Of a stretch of DNA of 64,000 bases, positions 36,909 to 46,957 are shown piece by piece (within the stretch, counting starts at the first letter, position 1; every line of letters starts with the position of its first letter). Source of the stretch: Pseudomonas sp. 8AS (GTDB taxonomy: Bacteria; Pseudomonadota; Gammaproteobacteria; Pseudomonadales; Pseudomonadaceae); the NCBI RefSeq assembly GCF_902506505.1, contig NZ_LR733406.1:3842693-3906692 (forward strand), read 5' to 3'. The notes under the pieces are model-generated. The model had not been told where the DNA came from. It saw only the letters and a list, made by a program, of their open reading frames with translations, and made no database searches. Made by a program: the position numbers and the translations under genes.

Positions 36909-36936
36909 AAAGGGGTTGCCGACTGGCAACCCCTTT
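36909..36936. terminator. Hairpin between the AraC regulator and zapE
   Basis: Perfect 12-bp stem AAAGGGGTTGCC / GGCAACCCCTTT with a GACT loop. On plus it is followed by CTTGTTC, on minus by TGCGTTTC. The genes converge, so it can serve both. Confidence 0.8.
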
Positions 36937-36956
36937 CTTGTTCGGCACGGGCCGGC

Positions 36957-38051
36957 TTAGGGCTTGTGCGCCCGCGACAGGAACTCGTGCGACTGCATTT
37001 CCAGCAAACGACTGAGGGTGCGCTGGAACTCGAAGCTCAGGCGCCCGCCGGTGTACAGGTCCTTCAGCTCCACCTCGGCAGAGATGATCAGCTTGACGTT
37101 GCGGTCGTAGAACTCGTCCACCAGGTTGATGAAGCGCCGCGCCATATCGTCCTTGGCCACGCCCATCTGCTCGACGTTGGCCAGGATCACCGCGTGGTAG
37201 ATCTTGCCCAGCTCGATGTAGTCGTTCTGGCTGCGCGGGCCGTCGCACAGCTCGCGGAACTCGAACCAGGCCACGTCGTCGCCTTCCTTGCGCGCCATGA
37301 TCGCGCGATTCTCGATCATCAGCGCCTTGTTCTCTTCCACCACGCAGTGCTCGGGCAGCAGGCTGCGGAAACTCTTGTCCAGGCTGATTTCGGCCTCGGC
37401 ATCCAGCGGCCAGTGGAACAGCTCGGCCTGCTCCAAGGCGCGCAGGCGATAGTCGACGCCGCTGTCGACGTTGACCACCTCGGTGTGCTGCTTGACCAGG
37501 GCGATCGCCGGCAGGAAGCGCGCGCGCTGCAGGCCGTCCTTGTACAGGCCGTCCGGAACGATGTTGGAAGTCGCCACCAGGGTCACGCCGTTCTTGAACA
37601 GTTCCTCCAGCAGGGTAGCGAGGATCATCGCGTCGGTGATGTCGGAAACGAAGAACTCGTCGAAGCAGATCACCCGCGCCTCGTCGGCGAAGCGCTTGCC
37701 GATGATGGTCAGCGGGTTCTTCTCGCCCTTGAGGGTCTTCATTTCCTCGTGCACGCGCTTCATGAAGCGGTGGAAGTGGGTGCGCATCTTCTGCGGGAAC
37801 GGCAGTGCATCGAAGAAGGTATCGACCAGGTAGGTCTTGCCGCGGCCGACCCCACCCCAGAAGTACAGGCCCTTGACCGGCCCCTGGCGCTTCTTGCCGA
37901 ACAGGCCGCCGAGCAGGCCCGGCTTGCTCTTGGAGTCGGCCACCAGGTCGTCATACAGGCGCTGCAGATGACGCACGGCAGTTTCCTGGGCGGCGTCGTG
38001 GAAGAAGTCCGGCCGTTGCAGGTCGGCCTGGTAGCGCGCAAGAGGAGTCAT
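36957..38051 (-). CDS. zapE: ZapE (AFG1-like) cell-division ATPase
   Basis: A 364-residue P-loop ATPase. Walker A is FWGGVGRGKTYLVD at about residues 67-80, and Walker B is VICFDEFFVSDITDAM. Sensor-like segments follow in VATSNIVPDGLYKDGLQR. ZapE associates with the Z ring under stress in E. coli; the family is the bacterial counterpart of mitochondrial AFG1/LACE1. No operon partner is nearby. Confidence 0.94.
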   Translation of the reverse strand: MTPLARYQADLQRPDFFHDAAQETAVRHLQRLYDDLVADSKSKPGLLGGLFGKKRQGPVKGLYFWGGVGRGKTYLVDTFFDALPFPQKMRTHFHRFMKRVHEEMKTLKGEKNPLTIIGKRFADEARVICFDEFFVSDITDAMILATLLEELFKNGVTLVATSNIVPDGLYKDGLQRARFLPAIALVKQHTEVVNVDSGVDYRLRALEQAELFHWPLDAEAEISLDKSFRSLLPEHCVVEENKALMIENRAIMARKEGDDVAWFEFRELCDGPRSQNDYIELGKIYHAVILANVEQMGVAKDDMARRFINLVDEFYDRNVKLIISAEVELKDLYTGGRLSFEFQRTLSRLLEMQSHEFLSRAHKP

Positions 38052-38115
38052 GATGGGAAATTCGGTAACAAAAACGGGGCGGTCACTTTAACGACGCACC
38101 CCGTGCTTGGCAATC

Positions 38116-38200
38116 GTAGGTTGGGTTGAGCGCAGCAAAGCCCAACGAGCGGCCGCGGCAACCCATGTTGGGCTTCGTCGCTACGCGCCTCAACCCAACC
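38116..38200. repeat. Paired inverted Pseudomonas intergenic repeat, copy 1
   Basis: Left arm GTAGGTTGGGTTGAGCGCAG... (38116-38147) and right arm GTTGGGCTTCGTCGCTACGC... (38167-38200) are inverted copies of one ~33-bp sequence with a GC-rich centre. Each arm is itself palindromic (TTGGGTT ... CCCAAC), so the pair can fold into a cruciform. A second pair of the same family lies at 52769-52853. It sits between the zapE start and the trpS stop. Confidence 0.85.
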
Positions 38201-38211
38201 GATGCAGGTGC

Positions 38212-39558
38212 TTACTCCTGCGGCGCCAGCGCCTCACGCAGACGGGCAATACCCGCGTCACGGGCAGCTGCATCGGCGAAGGCCGGGCTCTCGCCGACCA
38301 GCTCGCCATCCAGCCACAGGCCGAAACCTGCGCCCTGCTCGCGCACATCCAGCGCCTCGCCGGACTGCAGACGCTTGCTGGCCTGGCCCGCCGCCTTGCC
38401 ATCGGCAAAGGACCTGGACAACAGCAGCTGCTCGCCGGCGGCATCCAGCAGGCGGAAGCGGAAGCTGCCGTCCTCGTCGCGGAAGCTGACGAAGCGCGCG
38501 CTCTTGGCCACCTTCTTCTTGCCAGTCTCGCCGCCCTGCGCCTGGCTGCGGAAGGAGCGCAGGCCCACCGCCTCGCGCAGCTCGCCGAGGAACGGGGTGG
38601 CGGTCTTGCGCGCCTTGGCCGCGCCAGCGAGGAGGATGTCCTCCAGATCCGCCGGACGCTCGATCAGCGCGTGGTAGCGCTCGCGGGCCTCGCCCAGCTC
38701 GTTGTCGAGCAGCTGGAACAGGCGCTGCTTGGCCTCGCCCCAGGCCAGCCCGGCGAGCAGATCGCTGCGGAATTCGGCCTGCTGGGCGCCGCTGGCAAAG
38801 GCCTGGAACAGGGTGAACAGGTGCGAGCTGTCCGGGTCCTTGGCCTCGCCCGGCAGCCGGGAGTCGGTGACGATGCGGGCGATGGCGTCCTTGAGCTGCT
38901 TGGCACTGCCGAACAGCGGAATGGTGTTGTCGTAACTCTTGCTCATCTTGCGCCCGTCGAGGCCGGGCAGGGTCGCCACTTCCTCCTCGATCACCGCCTC
39001 GGGCAGGGTGAACAGCTCGCGGCCCTGGCCGAACAGGTGGTTGAAGCGCTGGCCGATGTCACGGGCCATCTCCACGTGCTGGATCTGGTCGCGACCGACC
39101 GGCACCTTGTGCGCGTTGAACATCAGGATGTCCGCGGCCATCAGCACCGGGTAGCTGAACAGGCCCATGGTGATGCCGGCATCCGGGTCCTCGCCCTGCT
39201 CGATGTTCTTGTCCACCGAGGCCTTGTAGGCGTGAGCGCGGTTGAGCAGACCCTTGCCGGCGACGCAGGTGAGCAACCAGCACAGCTCGGGGATCTCGGG
39301 GATATCGGACTGGCGGTAGAAGGTTGCCTTGTTCACGTCCAGGCCGCAGGCCAGCCAGGTGGCGGCGATCTCCAGGCGCGAGCGCTGGATGCGCGCCGGG
39401 TCATCGCACTTGATCAGCGCGTGGTAGTCGGCGAGGAAGTAGAACGAGTCCGCATCGGCGGCGCGGCTGGCGACGATGGCCGGGCGGATGGCGCCCGCGT
39501 AGTTGCCCAGGTGTGGAGTGCCGGTGGTGGTGATGCCTGTCAGAATTCGGGTGGTCAT
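38212..39558 (-). CDS. trpS: TrpS, tryptophanyl-tRNA synthetase with C-terminal extension
   Basis: Charges tRNA-Trp. The class I motifs are [10 protein letters not shown] (HIGH equivalent, residues about 11-20) and [10 protein letters not shown] (KMSKS, near residue 200). The protein has 448 residues, while E. coli-type TrpS has about 330. After a lysine-rich joint (GKKKVAKS, near 345) the last ~100 residues look like two YegP/DUF1508-type repeats: [17 protein letters not shown] and, less clearly, [18 protein letters not shown] recall the same length in P. aeruginosa, so the extension is probably conserved in the genus. Start ATG 39558. Confidence 0.95.
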   Translation of the reverse strand: MTTRILTGITTTGTPHLGNYAGAIRPAIVASRAADADSFYFLADYHALIKCDDPARIQRSRLEIAATWLACGLDVNKATFYRQSDIPEIPELCWLLTCVAGKGLLNRAHAYKASVDKNIEQGEDPDAGITMGLFSYPVLMAADILMFNAHKVPVGRDQIQHVEMARDIGQRFNHLFGQGRELFTLPEAVIEEEVATLPGLDGRKMSKSYDNTIPLFGSAKQLKDAIARIVTDSRLPGEAKDPDSSHLFTLFQAFASGAQQAEFRSDLLAGLAWGEAKQRLFQLLDNELGEARERYHALIERPADLEDILLAGAAKARKTATPFLGELREAVGLRSFRSQAQGGETGKKKVAKSARFVSFRDEDGSFRFRLLDAAGEQLLLSRSFADGKAAGQASKRLQSGEALDVREQGAGFGLWLDGELVGESPAFADAAARDAGIARLREALAPQE

Positions 39559-39575
39559 GTTCGCTATCGCTTCGC

Positions 39576-40202
39576 TTAGAGACGCGGCTGGACGAGCGCT
39601 TTCAGCTCGGGCAGCTTGCCGTGAAAAAAGTGGCCGCATTCTGCCACTTTCAGCAGCTCATGAGGACGTTGCAGCGCCGCCGACCAGGCGAATACCAGGG
39701 CGGGGTCGATCACTTCGTCCTGCTCGGGCTGGATCACCACCAGCTCGCCGGCGACCGGCAGCTGCTCCGGCGCCTGCAGGCGCTGCACCGCAGGGGCGAT
39801 CATGAACAGACGCTGCGCAGCGGCGCCTTGCGCCTCCAGGCGGCCGCCCAGAGCCGCGGCGACAAAGCCGCCGAAGGAGAAGCCGAACAGGCTCAGCGGC
39901 AGCTGGGGATGCGCGGTGCGCAGCCAGCGGGCGGCCGCTTCGGCATCGTCCACTTCACCGCTGCCCATGTCATGGCTGCCGGCACTGGCGCCGACGCCGC
40001 GGTAGTTGAAGCGCAGGGTGCTGTAGCCCATGTCGCGCACCGCGCGCTGCAGGGTGGAGACCACCTTGTTGAGCATGGTGCCGCCCTGCACCGGATTGGG
40101 GTGGCAGAGCAGCGCCACGCCCTTGGCGTCCGGCACTTCGAGGTAGAGGGCTTCCAGCGGGCCGCAGGGGCCATCGAGGGAGAGAGGGGTTTCGCGGATC
40201 AA
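39576..40202 (-). CDS. Small alpha/beta hydrolase (serine aminopeptidase-like)
   Basis: About 208 residues. Motifs of the alpha/beta hydrolase fold: [14 protein letters not shown] (oxyanion region), [11 protein letters not shown], the nucleophile elbow GFSFGG, an acid in [10 protein letters not shown] and the His in CGHFFHG. Such cytosolic hydrolases are common in proteobacteria and have no firm substrate. No ATG exists at the N-terminus. I chose TTG at 40202 with CACGGAG upstream (MIRETPLSL); GTG at 40238 is the other option. It lies 17 nt downstream of trpS and is probably co-transcribed with it. Confidence 0.85.
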   Translation of the reverse strand: MIRETPLSLDGPCGPLEALYLEVPDAKGVALLCHPNPVQGGTMLNKVVSTLQRAVRDMGYSTLRFNYRGVGASAGSHDMGSGEVDDAEAAARWLRTAHPQLPLSLFGFSFGGFVAAALGGRLEAQGAAAQRLFMIAPAVQRLQAPEQLPVAGELVVIQPEQDEVIDPALVFAWSAALQRPHELLKVAECGHFFHGKLPELKALVQPRL

Positions 40203-40337
40203 CTGCGGCAACTCCGTGACCCCGGGTCGGGTCGACACGTCTTGGTTAGGCACAACGCACAACACGGCTCGCAAGCGGTATACAGCGCGGTTTGGAGCCG
40301 CTACCGTAAAGCAAAGCCGTATAGAGAGGAAGGACTC

Positions 40338-40772
40338 GTGGAACAGACGATATCGCCCTGGTTGCTCACCGCCATTGCCCTGCTGGGTGGCGCCGCCATC
40401 GGCTTTGCCCTGGCGCGCCTGCTGCCCAATGCCGCGCCCAGCCGCACCCAGCGCCAGCTGGATGAAATGCAGCAGCGTTTCGACTCCTACCAGAGCGAGG
40501 TGGTAACCCACTTCAACACCACCGCCAGCCTGGTGAAGAAGCTCACCCAGAGCTACCAGGAAGTGCAGGAACACCTGGCCGAGGGCGCCAACCGCCTGGC
40601 CCTCGACGAACTGACCCGCCAACGCCTGCTGGCCGCCCTGCAGGCCGAAGACGGCGGCGAGAAACGCGAACGCCTGACCCCGCCGAAAAGCAACGAAGCG
40701 CCCAAGGACTACGCGCCGAAAGCACCGGATGCTCCGGGCACGCTGGACGAGGCCTTCGGTCTCAAGCGCTGA
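40338..40772 (+). CDS. YhcB/ZapG-like (DUF1043) inner-membrane protein
   Basis: A 144-residue protein. One N-terminal membrane helix (about residues 7-27, PWLLTAIALLGGAAIGFALA) is followed by a coiled coil with the family motif QRQLDEMQQRFDSYQSEVVTHF and then a disordered proline/lysine tail. E. coli YhcB/ZapG links envelope synthesis and division. Start is GTG 40338 with GAGGAAGG upstream; no ATG fits. It is divergent from the hydrolase and alone. Confidence 0.88.
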   Translation: MEQTISPWLLTAIALLGGAAIGFALARLLPNAAPSRTQRQLDEMQQRFDSYQSEVVTHFNTTASLVKKLTQSYQEVQEHLAEGANRLALDELTRQRLLAALQAEDGGEKRERLTPPKSNEAPKDYAPKAPDAPGTLDEAFGLKR

Positions 40773-40794
40773 CCTGCACCTGACCGCCGAGAAG

Positions 40795-40820
40795 AAGCCC
40801 CGCCGATGCGGGGCTTTTTA
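40795..40820 (+). terminator. Terminator after the yhcB-like gene
   Basis: AAGCCCCGC stem with a CGAT loop and GCGGGGCTT, followed by TTTTTA: a classical intrinsic terminator. Confidence 0.9.
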
Positions 40821-40836
40821 ATTGAACGAGGCGCAG

Positions 40837-40861
40837 CTTCGCGGCTAAAGCCGCTCCCACA
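40837..40861. repeat. Pseudomonas REP-type palindrome, single copy
   Basis: CTTCGCGGCTAAAGCCGCTCCCACA contains a perfect GCGGCT-AA-AGCCGC hairpin. The inverted reading, GTGGGAGCGGCTTTAGCCGCGAAG, is the common Pseudomonas REP sequence as I know it. It lies between two convergent terminators and no partner copy was seen here. Confidence 0.75.
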
Positions 40862-40918
40862 CGAGCCGTGCGCCCAGGCAGCACAGAGGTAAGTAGCCCC
40901 ACCAGCCACACACAAAAA

Positions 40919-40939
40919 AGCCCCGCACTAGGCGGGGCT
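40919..40939 (-). terminator. Terminator after cysNC
   Basis: AGCCCCGC / GCGGGGCT stem with a 5-nt loop, followed on the minus strand by TTTTTTGTGTG. Confidence 0.88.
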
Positions 40940-40956
40940 CTTCATTTGCGGCCTGA

Positions 40957-42852
40957 TCAGATCGCGCCGCGGCTGCGCAGCAGGTCGAGCACCTGCTTGA
41001 CGCCCTCTTCCACCGACAGGCTCTGGGTGTCGATCACCAGATCGGCATCCAGCGGCACGTCGTAGGGGAAGGATTCGCCGGGGATATTGTCGCCCCCCGC
41101 CGCGTACAACCCCTGCGGATCACGCTCGCGGCACACGGCCGGCGAAGCCTGGACGTAGACGGTGAGCAGGCGTTCGCTGCCAATCGTCGCCTTGGCCTGC
41201 TCGCGGCCTTCGGCATCCGGGGCGACGAAGGCGGCCAGGGTCAGCAGGCCGGCCTCGTTGAACTGCTTGGCCACGTGGGCGGCACGCCGCCAGTTCTCGG
41301 TGCGCCCGGCGCGGTCCTGCGGCAGGCCCTTGTTCAGGTCGTGGCGCAGGTTCTGGCCGTCCAGCACGTACACGGCACGGCCCAGGTCGAACAGCTTGCG
41401 CTCCACGGCATAGGCCAGGGTGCTCTTGCCGGCGCCGGACAGGCCCGAGAACAGCACGGTGGCCGGCTGCTGGCCGAAGCGGGTGGCACGCTCCTCGGTC
41501 GATACATGGGCCAGCTTGCCGTGGTGCTCATGGCTGCCAGCGGTGGGCTTGGCGATGATCATGCCGGCACCGACGGTGCCGTTGGTCAGCCGGTCGATGA
41601 CGATGAAGGCGCCGGTGGTGCGGTTCTGCGCGTAGCCGTCGAGGGCGATCGGCGCATCCAGGGCAACCTTGACCTTGCCGATCTCATTGAGCTGCAGGCT
41701 GCTCGCCGGGCCTTCTTCCAGGGTGTTCACATCGACGCGGTGGGCGATGCTGGCGATCGAGCCCGGCACGTAGCTGGTGGCACGCTTGATGTCGTATTTC
41801 TTGCCCGGCAGCATCGGCTCCTCGGCCATCCACACCAGCATGGCGTCGAAGCTGTCGCTGATCTGCGGGCGGTTGTCGGCATGCACCAGCATGTCGCCAC
41901 GGGACACGTCGATCTCGTCTTCCAGGGTCAGGGTGATCGCCTGGCCCGGGCCGGCCTGCTCCAGCTCGCCCTCGTAGGTGACGATGGACTTGACCTTGCT
42001 GCCCTTGCCCGACGGCAGGGCGACCACTTCGTCGCCCTTGCGCACGATGCCGCTGGCCAGGGTGCCGGCGAAGCCACGGAAGTTCAGGTTGGGGCGGTTG
42101 ACGTACTGCACCGGGAAGCGCAGGTCGTCGAAGTTGCGATCGCCGGCGACTTCCACGGTTTCGAGGATTTCCATCAGCGACTGGCCGGTGTACCAGGGCG
42201 ATTGCTCGCTCTTGTTCACCACGTTGTCGCCCTTGAGCGCCGACATCGGCACGAAGTGCAGCGAGCTCGGCTTCAGGCTGATCTTGTCGGCGAAGGCCAG
42301 GTAATCGGCCTTGATCTGCTCGAACACGCCCTGATCGAAGCCCTTGAGGTCCATCTTGTTGATGGCCACGACTATGTGCTTGATGCCGAGCAGGCTGGCG
42401 ATGAAGCTGTGGCGCTTGGTCTGGGTCTGCACCCCGTAGCGCGCGTCGATCAGGATGATCGCCAGGTCGCAGGTGGAGGCGCCGGTGGCCATGTTGCGGG
42501 TGTACTGCTCATGGCCGGGGGTGTCGGCGATGATGAACTTGCGCTTGGCGGTGCTGAAGTAGCGGTACGCCACGTCGATGGTGATGCCCTGCTCGCGCTC
42601 GGCCTGCAGGCCGTCGACCAGCAGGGCCAGGTCCACTTCATCGCCGGTGGTGCCGACCTTCTTGGAATCCTTGGTGATGGCTTCCAGATGGTCTTCGTAG
42701 ATCATCTTGGTGTCGTGCAGCAGGCGCCCGATCAGGGTGCTCTTGCCGTCGTCGACGTTGCCGCAGGTGAGGAAACGCAGCAATTCTTTGCGTTCGTGCT
42801 GGGCCAGGTACGCAACGATGTCCTGGCTGATCAGATCGGATTGATGGCTCAT
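40957..42852 (-). CDS. cysNC: CysNC, sulfate adenylyltransferase GTPase subunit fused to APS kinase
   Basis: A 631-residue fusion. The N-terminal part (to about residue 440) is CysN, an EF-Tu-like GTPase with [20 protein letters not shown] and NKMD motifs; with CysD it makes APS from sulfate and ATP. The C-terminal part (from about 455) is APS kinase CysC with the P-loop [11 protein letters not shown], which makes PAPS. The fused form is usual in pseudomonads, separate genes in E. coli. It follows cysD by 12 nt. Confidence 0.97.
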   Translation of the reverse strand: MSHQSDLISQDIVAYLAQHERKELLRFLTCGNVDDGKSTLIGRLLHDTKMIYEDHLEAITKDSKKVGTTGDEVDLALLVDGLQAEREQGITIDVAYRYFSTAKRKFIIADTPGHEQYTRNMATGASTCDLAIILIDARYGVQTQTKRHSFIASLLGIKHIVVAINKMDLKGFDQGVFEQIKADYLAFADKISLKPSSLHFVPMSALKGDNVVNKSEQSPWYTGQSLMEILETVEVAGDRNFDDLRFPVQYVNRPNLNFRGFAGTLASGIVRKGDEVVALPSGKGSKVKSIVTYEGELEQAGPGQAITLTLEDEIDVSRGDMLVHADNRPQISDSFDAMLVWMAEEPMLPGKKYDIKRATSYVPGSIASIAHRVDVNTLEEGPASSLQLNEIGKVKVALDAPIALDGYAQNRTTGAFIVIDRLTNGTVGAGMIIAKPTAGSHEHHGKLAHVSTEERATRFGQQPATVLFSGLSGAGKSTLAYAVERKLFDLGRAVYVLDGQNLRHDLNKGLPQDRAGRTENWRRAAHVAKQFNEAGLLTLAAFVAPDAEGREQAKATIGSERLLTVYVQASPAVCRERDPQGLYAAGGDNIPGESFPYDVPLDADLVIDTQSLSVEEGVKQVLDLLRSRGAI

Positions 42853-42864
42853 GGTGCGCAGTCC

Positions 42865-43782
42865 TTAGAAATAGCCCTGACGTTTTTTCTCTTCCATCGA
42901 CCCGGCGCCGTCGTGATCGATCACGCGGCCCTGGCGTTCGGAAGTACGGGTCAGGAGCATTTCCTGGATGATGTCGGTCAGCGTGGTCGCCGTGGACTCC
43001 ACCGCGCCGGTCAGCGGGTAGCAGCCGAGGGTGCGGAAACGCACCATCTTCTTCTGGATGCGGGCCTTCTCTTCGTCCGACAGGTGCTCGAGGATGCGCT
43101 CGTCGTCGATCATGATCAGCGTGCCGTTCTTCTCGATCACTTCGCGCTCGGCGGCGAAGTACAGCGGCACGATCGGGATCTGTTCCAGGTAGATGTACTG
43201 CCAAATGTCCAGCTCGGTCCAGTTGGACAGCGGGAAAACGCGGATCGACTCGCCCTTCTTGACCTTGCCGTTGTACACGTTCCACAGCTCGGGACGCTGG
43301 TTCTTCGGATCCCAGCGGTGCTTGCTGTCGCGGAAGGAGTACACGCGCTCCTTGGCCCGCGACTTCTCTTCGTCGCGGCGCGCGCCACCGAAGGCAGCGT
43401 CGAAGCCGTACTTGTCCAGCGCCTGCTTGAGGCCCTCGGTCTTCATGATGTCGGTGTGCTTGGCGCTACCGTGGGTGAAGGGGTTGATGCCCTGCGCCAC
43501 GCCGTCCGGGTTGACGTGGGTGATCAGGTCCAGGCCCATCTCGGCGACCATCTTGTCGCGGAAGCTGTACATCTCCTGGAATTTCCAGCGAGTGTCCACG
43601 TGCATCACCGGGAACGGCAGCTTGCCCGGGAAGAAGGCCTTGCGCGCCAGGTGCAGCATCACGGCGGAATCTTTGCCGATGGAATACAGCATCACCGGGT
43701 TGTCGAATTCGGCGGCCACTTCACGAATGATGTGGATGCTTTCCGCCTCGAGCTGTTTGAGGTGCGTCAGTTTGTCGAGCAT
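42865..43782 (-). CDS. cysD: CysD, sulfate adenylyltransferase subunit 2
   Basis: A 305-residue PP-loop ATPase. The pyrophosphate loop is [15 protein letters not shown] (about residues 32-46), and [16 protein letters not shown] is the second conserved site. It forms the catalytic subunit that adenylates sulfate, driven by the CysN GTPase. First gene of the operon; a promoter and an inverted repeat lie upstream. Confidence 0.97.
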   Translation of the reverse strand: MLDKLTHLKQLEAESIHIIREVAAEFDNPVMLYSIGKDSAVMLHLARKAFFPGKLPFPVMHVDTRWKFQEMYSFRDKMVAEMGLDLITHVNPDGVAQGINPFTHGSAKHTDIMKTEGLKQALDKYGFDAAFGGARRDEEKSRAKERVYSFRDSKHRWDPKNQRPELWNVYNGKVKKGESIRVFPLSNWTELDIWQYIYLEQIPIVPLYFAAEREVIEKNGTLIMIDDERILEHLSDEEKARIQKKMVRFRTLGCYPLTGAVESTATTLTDIIQEMLLTRTSERQGRVIDHDGAGSMEEKKRQGYF

Positions 43783-43833
43783 GGCTACTCTCGAAATGCA
43801 GGATAACGGCCGGCGGGCCGTGGACGAGGGCGC

Positions 43834-43862
43834 ACTCTAGCACAGCGCCATCTTCTATTCAG
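43834..43862 (-). promoter_or_regulatory. Candidate cysD promoter
   Basis: On the minus strand CTGAAT (43862-43857), 17-bp spacer, TAGAGT (43839-43834). The -35 is weak, as expected for a promoter that needs an activator. Confidence 0.5.
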
Positions 43863-43870
43863 GGCACTGG

Positions 43871-43889
43871 TTAGATCGAAAAGATCTAG
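43871..43889. promoter_or_regulatory. Palindrome upstream of the cysD promoter, possible activator site
   Basis: TTAGATC-GAAAA-GATCTAG, a 6-bp TAGATC / GATCTA inverted repeat in an AT-rich patch 8 bp upstream of the candidate -35. The place suits an activator such as CysB, but the site does not prove which protein binds. It could instead be a weak terminator of the upstream Nif3-family gene. Confidence 0.35.
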
Positions 43890-43921
43890 CTTTATACCCG
43901 TCGATTCGGCGGCAGAACCGC

Positions 43922-44680
43922 CTAGATCGGGTTGGGACAATCGATGAACAGATGCTCCACGGCGAAGCGCCGCGCCAGGTACTCGCCCAGCGCCTGCACA
44001 CCGTAGCGCTCGGTGGCGTGGTGGCCGGCGGCGATGAAACTGATGCCGTTCTCGCGGGCGCTGTGGAAGGTCTGCTCGGAGGCCTCGCCGGTGAGGAACA
44101 GGTCGACGCCGGCGGCGATGGCGTCATCGATATAGCCCTGGCCACCACCGGTGCACCAGCCGATCCGTCGGATCATCCCCGCACCTTCCACCAACAGCGG
44201 CTCGCGGCCCAGCACCTCCTGCACCCGCCGGGCGAAGTCGCGGGCGCTCACCGGCTCGGCCAGCGAACCGAGCAGGCCGACCACCTTGGGATTGTCGGCA
44301 TCGAGCGGGCCCTCGACGGTGATGTCGAGCTGGCGCGCCAGCTGCACGTTGTTGCCGACTTCCGGGTGCAGGTCCAGCGGCAGGTGGTAGGCCAGCAGGC
44401 TGATGTCGTGGCTCAGCAGGGTCTGCAGGCGGCGGCGCTTGATGCCGGTGATGCAGGCATCCTCGCCCTTCCAGAAGTAGCCGTGATGCACCAGCACCAC
44501 GTCGGCCTCGGCCTCCACCGCGGCGTCCAGCAGCGCCTGGCTGGCGGTGACGCCGCTGACGATGCGCCGCACCTGCGGGCGCCCCTCGACCTGCAGGCCG
44601 TTGGGGCAGTAATCGCCGATCCGTGCGGCATTCAGGAAGCGGTCGGCTTCCTCGACCAGGGTACGCAGCGCGATGGCCAT
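43922..44680 (-). CDS. Nif3-like dinuclear metal-centre protein (YbgI family)
   Basis: A 252-residue protein. The metal ligands cluster in DVVLVHHGYFWKGE, YHLPLDLHPEVGNN and ISFIAAGHHATERYG. Another conserved segment is GWCTGGGQGYIDDAIAAGVD. Family members bind two metals and GTP cyclohydrolase-like activity has been proposed, but the role is unsettled. It is divergent from algW, with 112 bp between start codons. Confidence 0.93.
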   Translation of the reverse strand: MAIALRTLVEEADRFLNAARIGDYCPNGLQVEGRPQVRRIVSGVTASQALLDAAVEAEADVVLVHHGYFWKGEDACITGIKRRRLQTLLSHDISLLAYHLPLDLHPEVGNNVQLARQLDITVEGPLDADNPKVVGLLGSLAEPVSARDFARRVQEVLGREPLLVEGAGMIRRIGWCTGGGQGYIDDAIAAGVDLFLTGEASEQTFHSARENGISFIAAGHHATERYGVQALGEYLARRFAVEHLFIDCPNPI

Positions 44681-44792
44681 GGGGATTCCTCACAAGCTGT
44701 TGCGGGCACTGCCTTCTGCGACGGTGCGCCTCTATAATGCCGCCACCTTAAGGGCCGCTCCGTGCCCTCGCAACCCTCAGGACTCTCTCCCG

Positions 44793-45935
<1,143 letters not shown>

Positions 45936-45940
45936 CAACC

Positions 45941-45965
45941 AAGCCCGGCACCCGCCGGGCTTTTT
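45941..45965 (+). terminator. Terminator after algW
   Basis: AAGCCCGGC / GCCGGGCTT stem with an ACCC loop, followed by TTTTCC. Confidence 0.9.
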
Positions 45966-46001
45966 CCTGAAGCACTAGCCGCGTCAACCTTGCGCGCCTG
46001 C

Positions 46002-46022
46002 GTGGGGTGGGCCGTGCGCACC
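46002..46022 (+). repeat. GTGCGCACC-type intergenic repeat, copy A
   Basis: GTGGGGTGGGCCGTGCGCACC lies within a larger imperfect palindrome (GCGTGGGG at 46000 paired with CCCCACGC ending 46034). Its reverse complement shares GGTGCGCACGGC exactly with copy B at 49248-49267. It closely resembles a frequent Pseudomonas intergenic repeat (GTAGGGTGCGCCGTGCGCACC, from memory). Confidence 0.6.
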
Positions 46023-46034
46023 GGAGCCCCACGC

Positions 46035-46919
46035 CTAACGGCGCAGCTTGGCGCAGTGATCCTGCGCCGGCATGGCCGCGGTGTACCAGACATAGTCGGC
46101 GCTGCCCGGCTCGACCGCGGCGCCCGCCTCGGCCAGGATCAGCACGGCATTGCCCTGCGCCGCGCCCAGGTCGGCCAGGTGCAGCGGCACGCCGAGGTCC
46201 CTGCGCACGTGGAAGGCGCCGGCCAGTAGCAGGGCCGGCTGCGGCGCAGCCAGCAGGCGTTCGGCCATGCGCCGGTCGCGCTGCTGCTGCACGGCGAGCA
46301 TGGCCGGCAACTGGCTGTCCGGCAGCAGGCCGCAGTGCGACTCGCGGATATCGGCCAGCAGCGCCGCCTGCACCGCCGGCGCGCTGGAAGCCGCCCCGCT
46401 CAGCGCCGGGCGCTGGCGATAGATCTGCATGAGCTCGCCGCGATCGAGGTTGGCCGCCAGCAGCGGATAGGGCTGGCGCAGCGCATGACCGACCAGCGGC
46501 CCGTACAGCGACCAGGCCCAGCCCGCCTGCCAGGCCAGCGCGGCAAAGGGGTCGCCAAGACGCTCGCCGGCGCGGGCGAGCCCCTGGGCCTGCTCGACCC
46601 TGGCCTGCTGATCCGGGTTGATCATCTCCAGCAGCACACTGCCCTGGGCCCGCCGCGCCGCCAGCTCGCGCAGCAGCCAGAGTTGCAGGGCATGGTGATC
46701 GGGGTTGTCGTGCTGCTCGCCGACCAGCACCCGCGGCGCCTTGGCCAGGCGTTCGACCAGTTGCTCCGCTGTCAGCCACTCGCCGCTGGCCGAGTCGAGG
46801 ATCCGGCCCAGCCGGGGATGATCACGCCCCTCGGGGGCAATGGGGGCCGGCGGCGGCAGCACGCCGCGAAACTGGCAGGCCGCCAGCAGGACAAGCGCAC
46901 AGAGCAACAGCAGACGCAT
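46035..46919 (-). CDS. ChaN family lipoprotein, PhuW-like
   Basis: A 294-residue protein. The signal peptide MRLLLLCALVLLAAC ends in a lipobox Cys at about residue 15. The ChaN/haem-binding uptake family block starts at RVLVGEQHDNPDHHALQLWLL and includes SVLLEMINPDQQ and a final LLAGAFHVRRDLGVPLHL. ChaN of Campylobacter binds stacked haems. In PAO1, as I recall, PhuW is encoded directly after phuV, as here. The ATG at 46919 has AAGGAAA upstream; longer starts at 46937 or 46952 would hide the signal peptide. Confidence 0.85.
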   Translation of the reverse strand: MRLLLLCALVLLAACQFRGVLPPPAPIAPEGRDHPRLGRILDSASGEWLTAEQLVERLAKAPRVLVGEQHDNPDHHALQLWLLRELAARRAQGSVLLEMINPDQQARVEQAQGLARAGERLGDPFAALAWQAGWAWSLYGPLVGHALRQPYPLLAANLDRGELMQIYRQRPALSGAASSAPAVQAALLADIRESHCGLLPDSQLPAMLAVQQQRDRRMAERLLAAPQPALLLAGAFHVRRDLGVPLHLADLGAAQGNAVLILAEAGAAVEPGSADYVWYTAAMPAQDHCAKLRR

Positions 46920-46957
46920 GGACGTTTCCTTGGCTATCCGCATCAGCAACCCACGCA

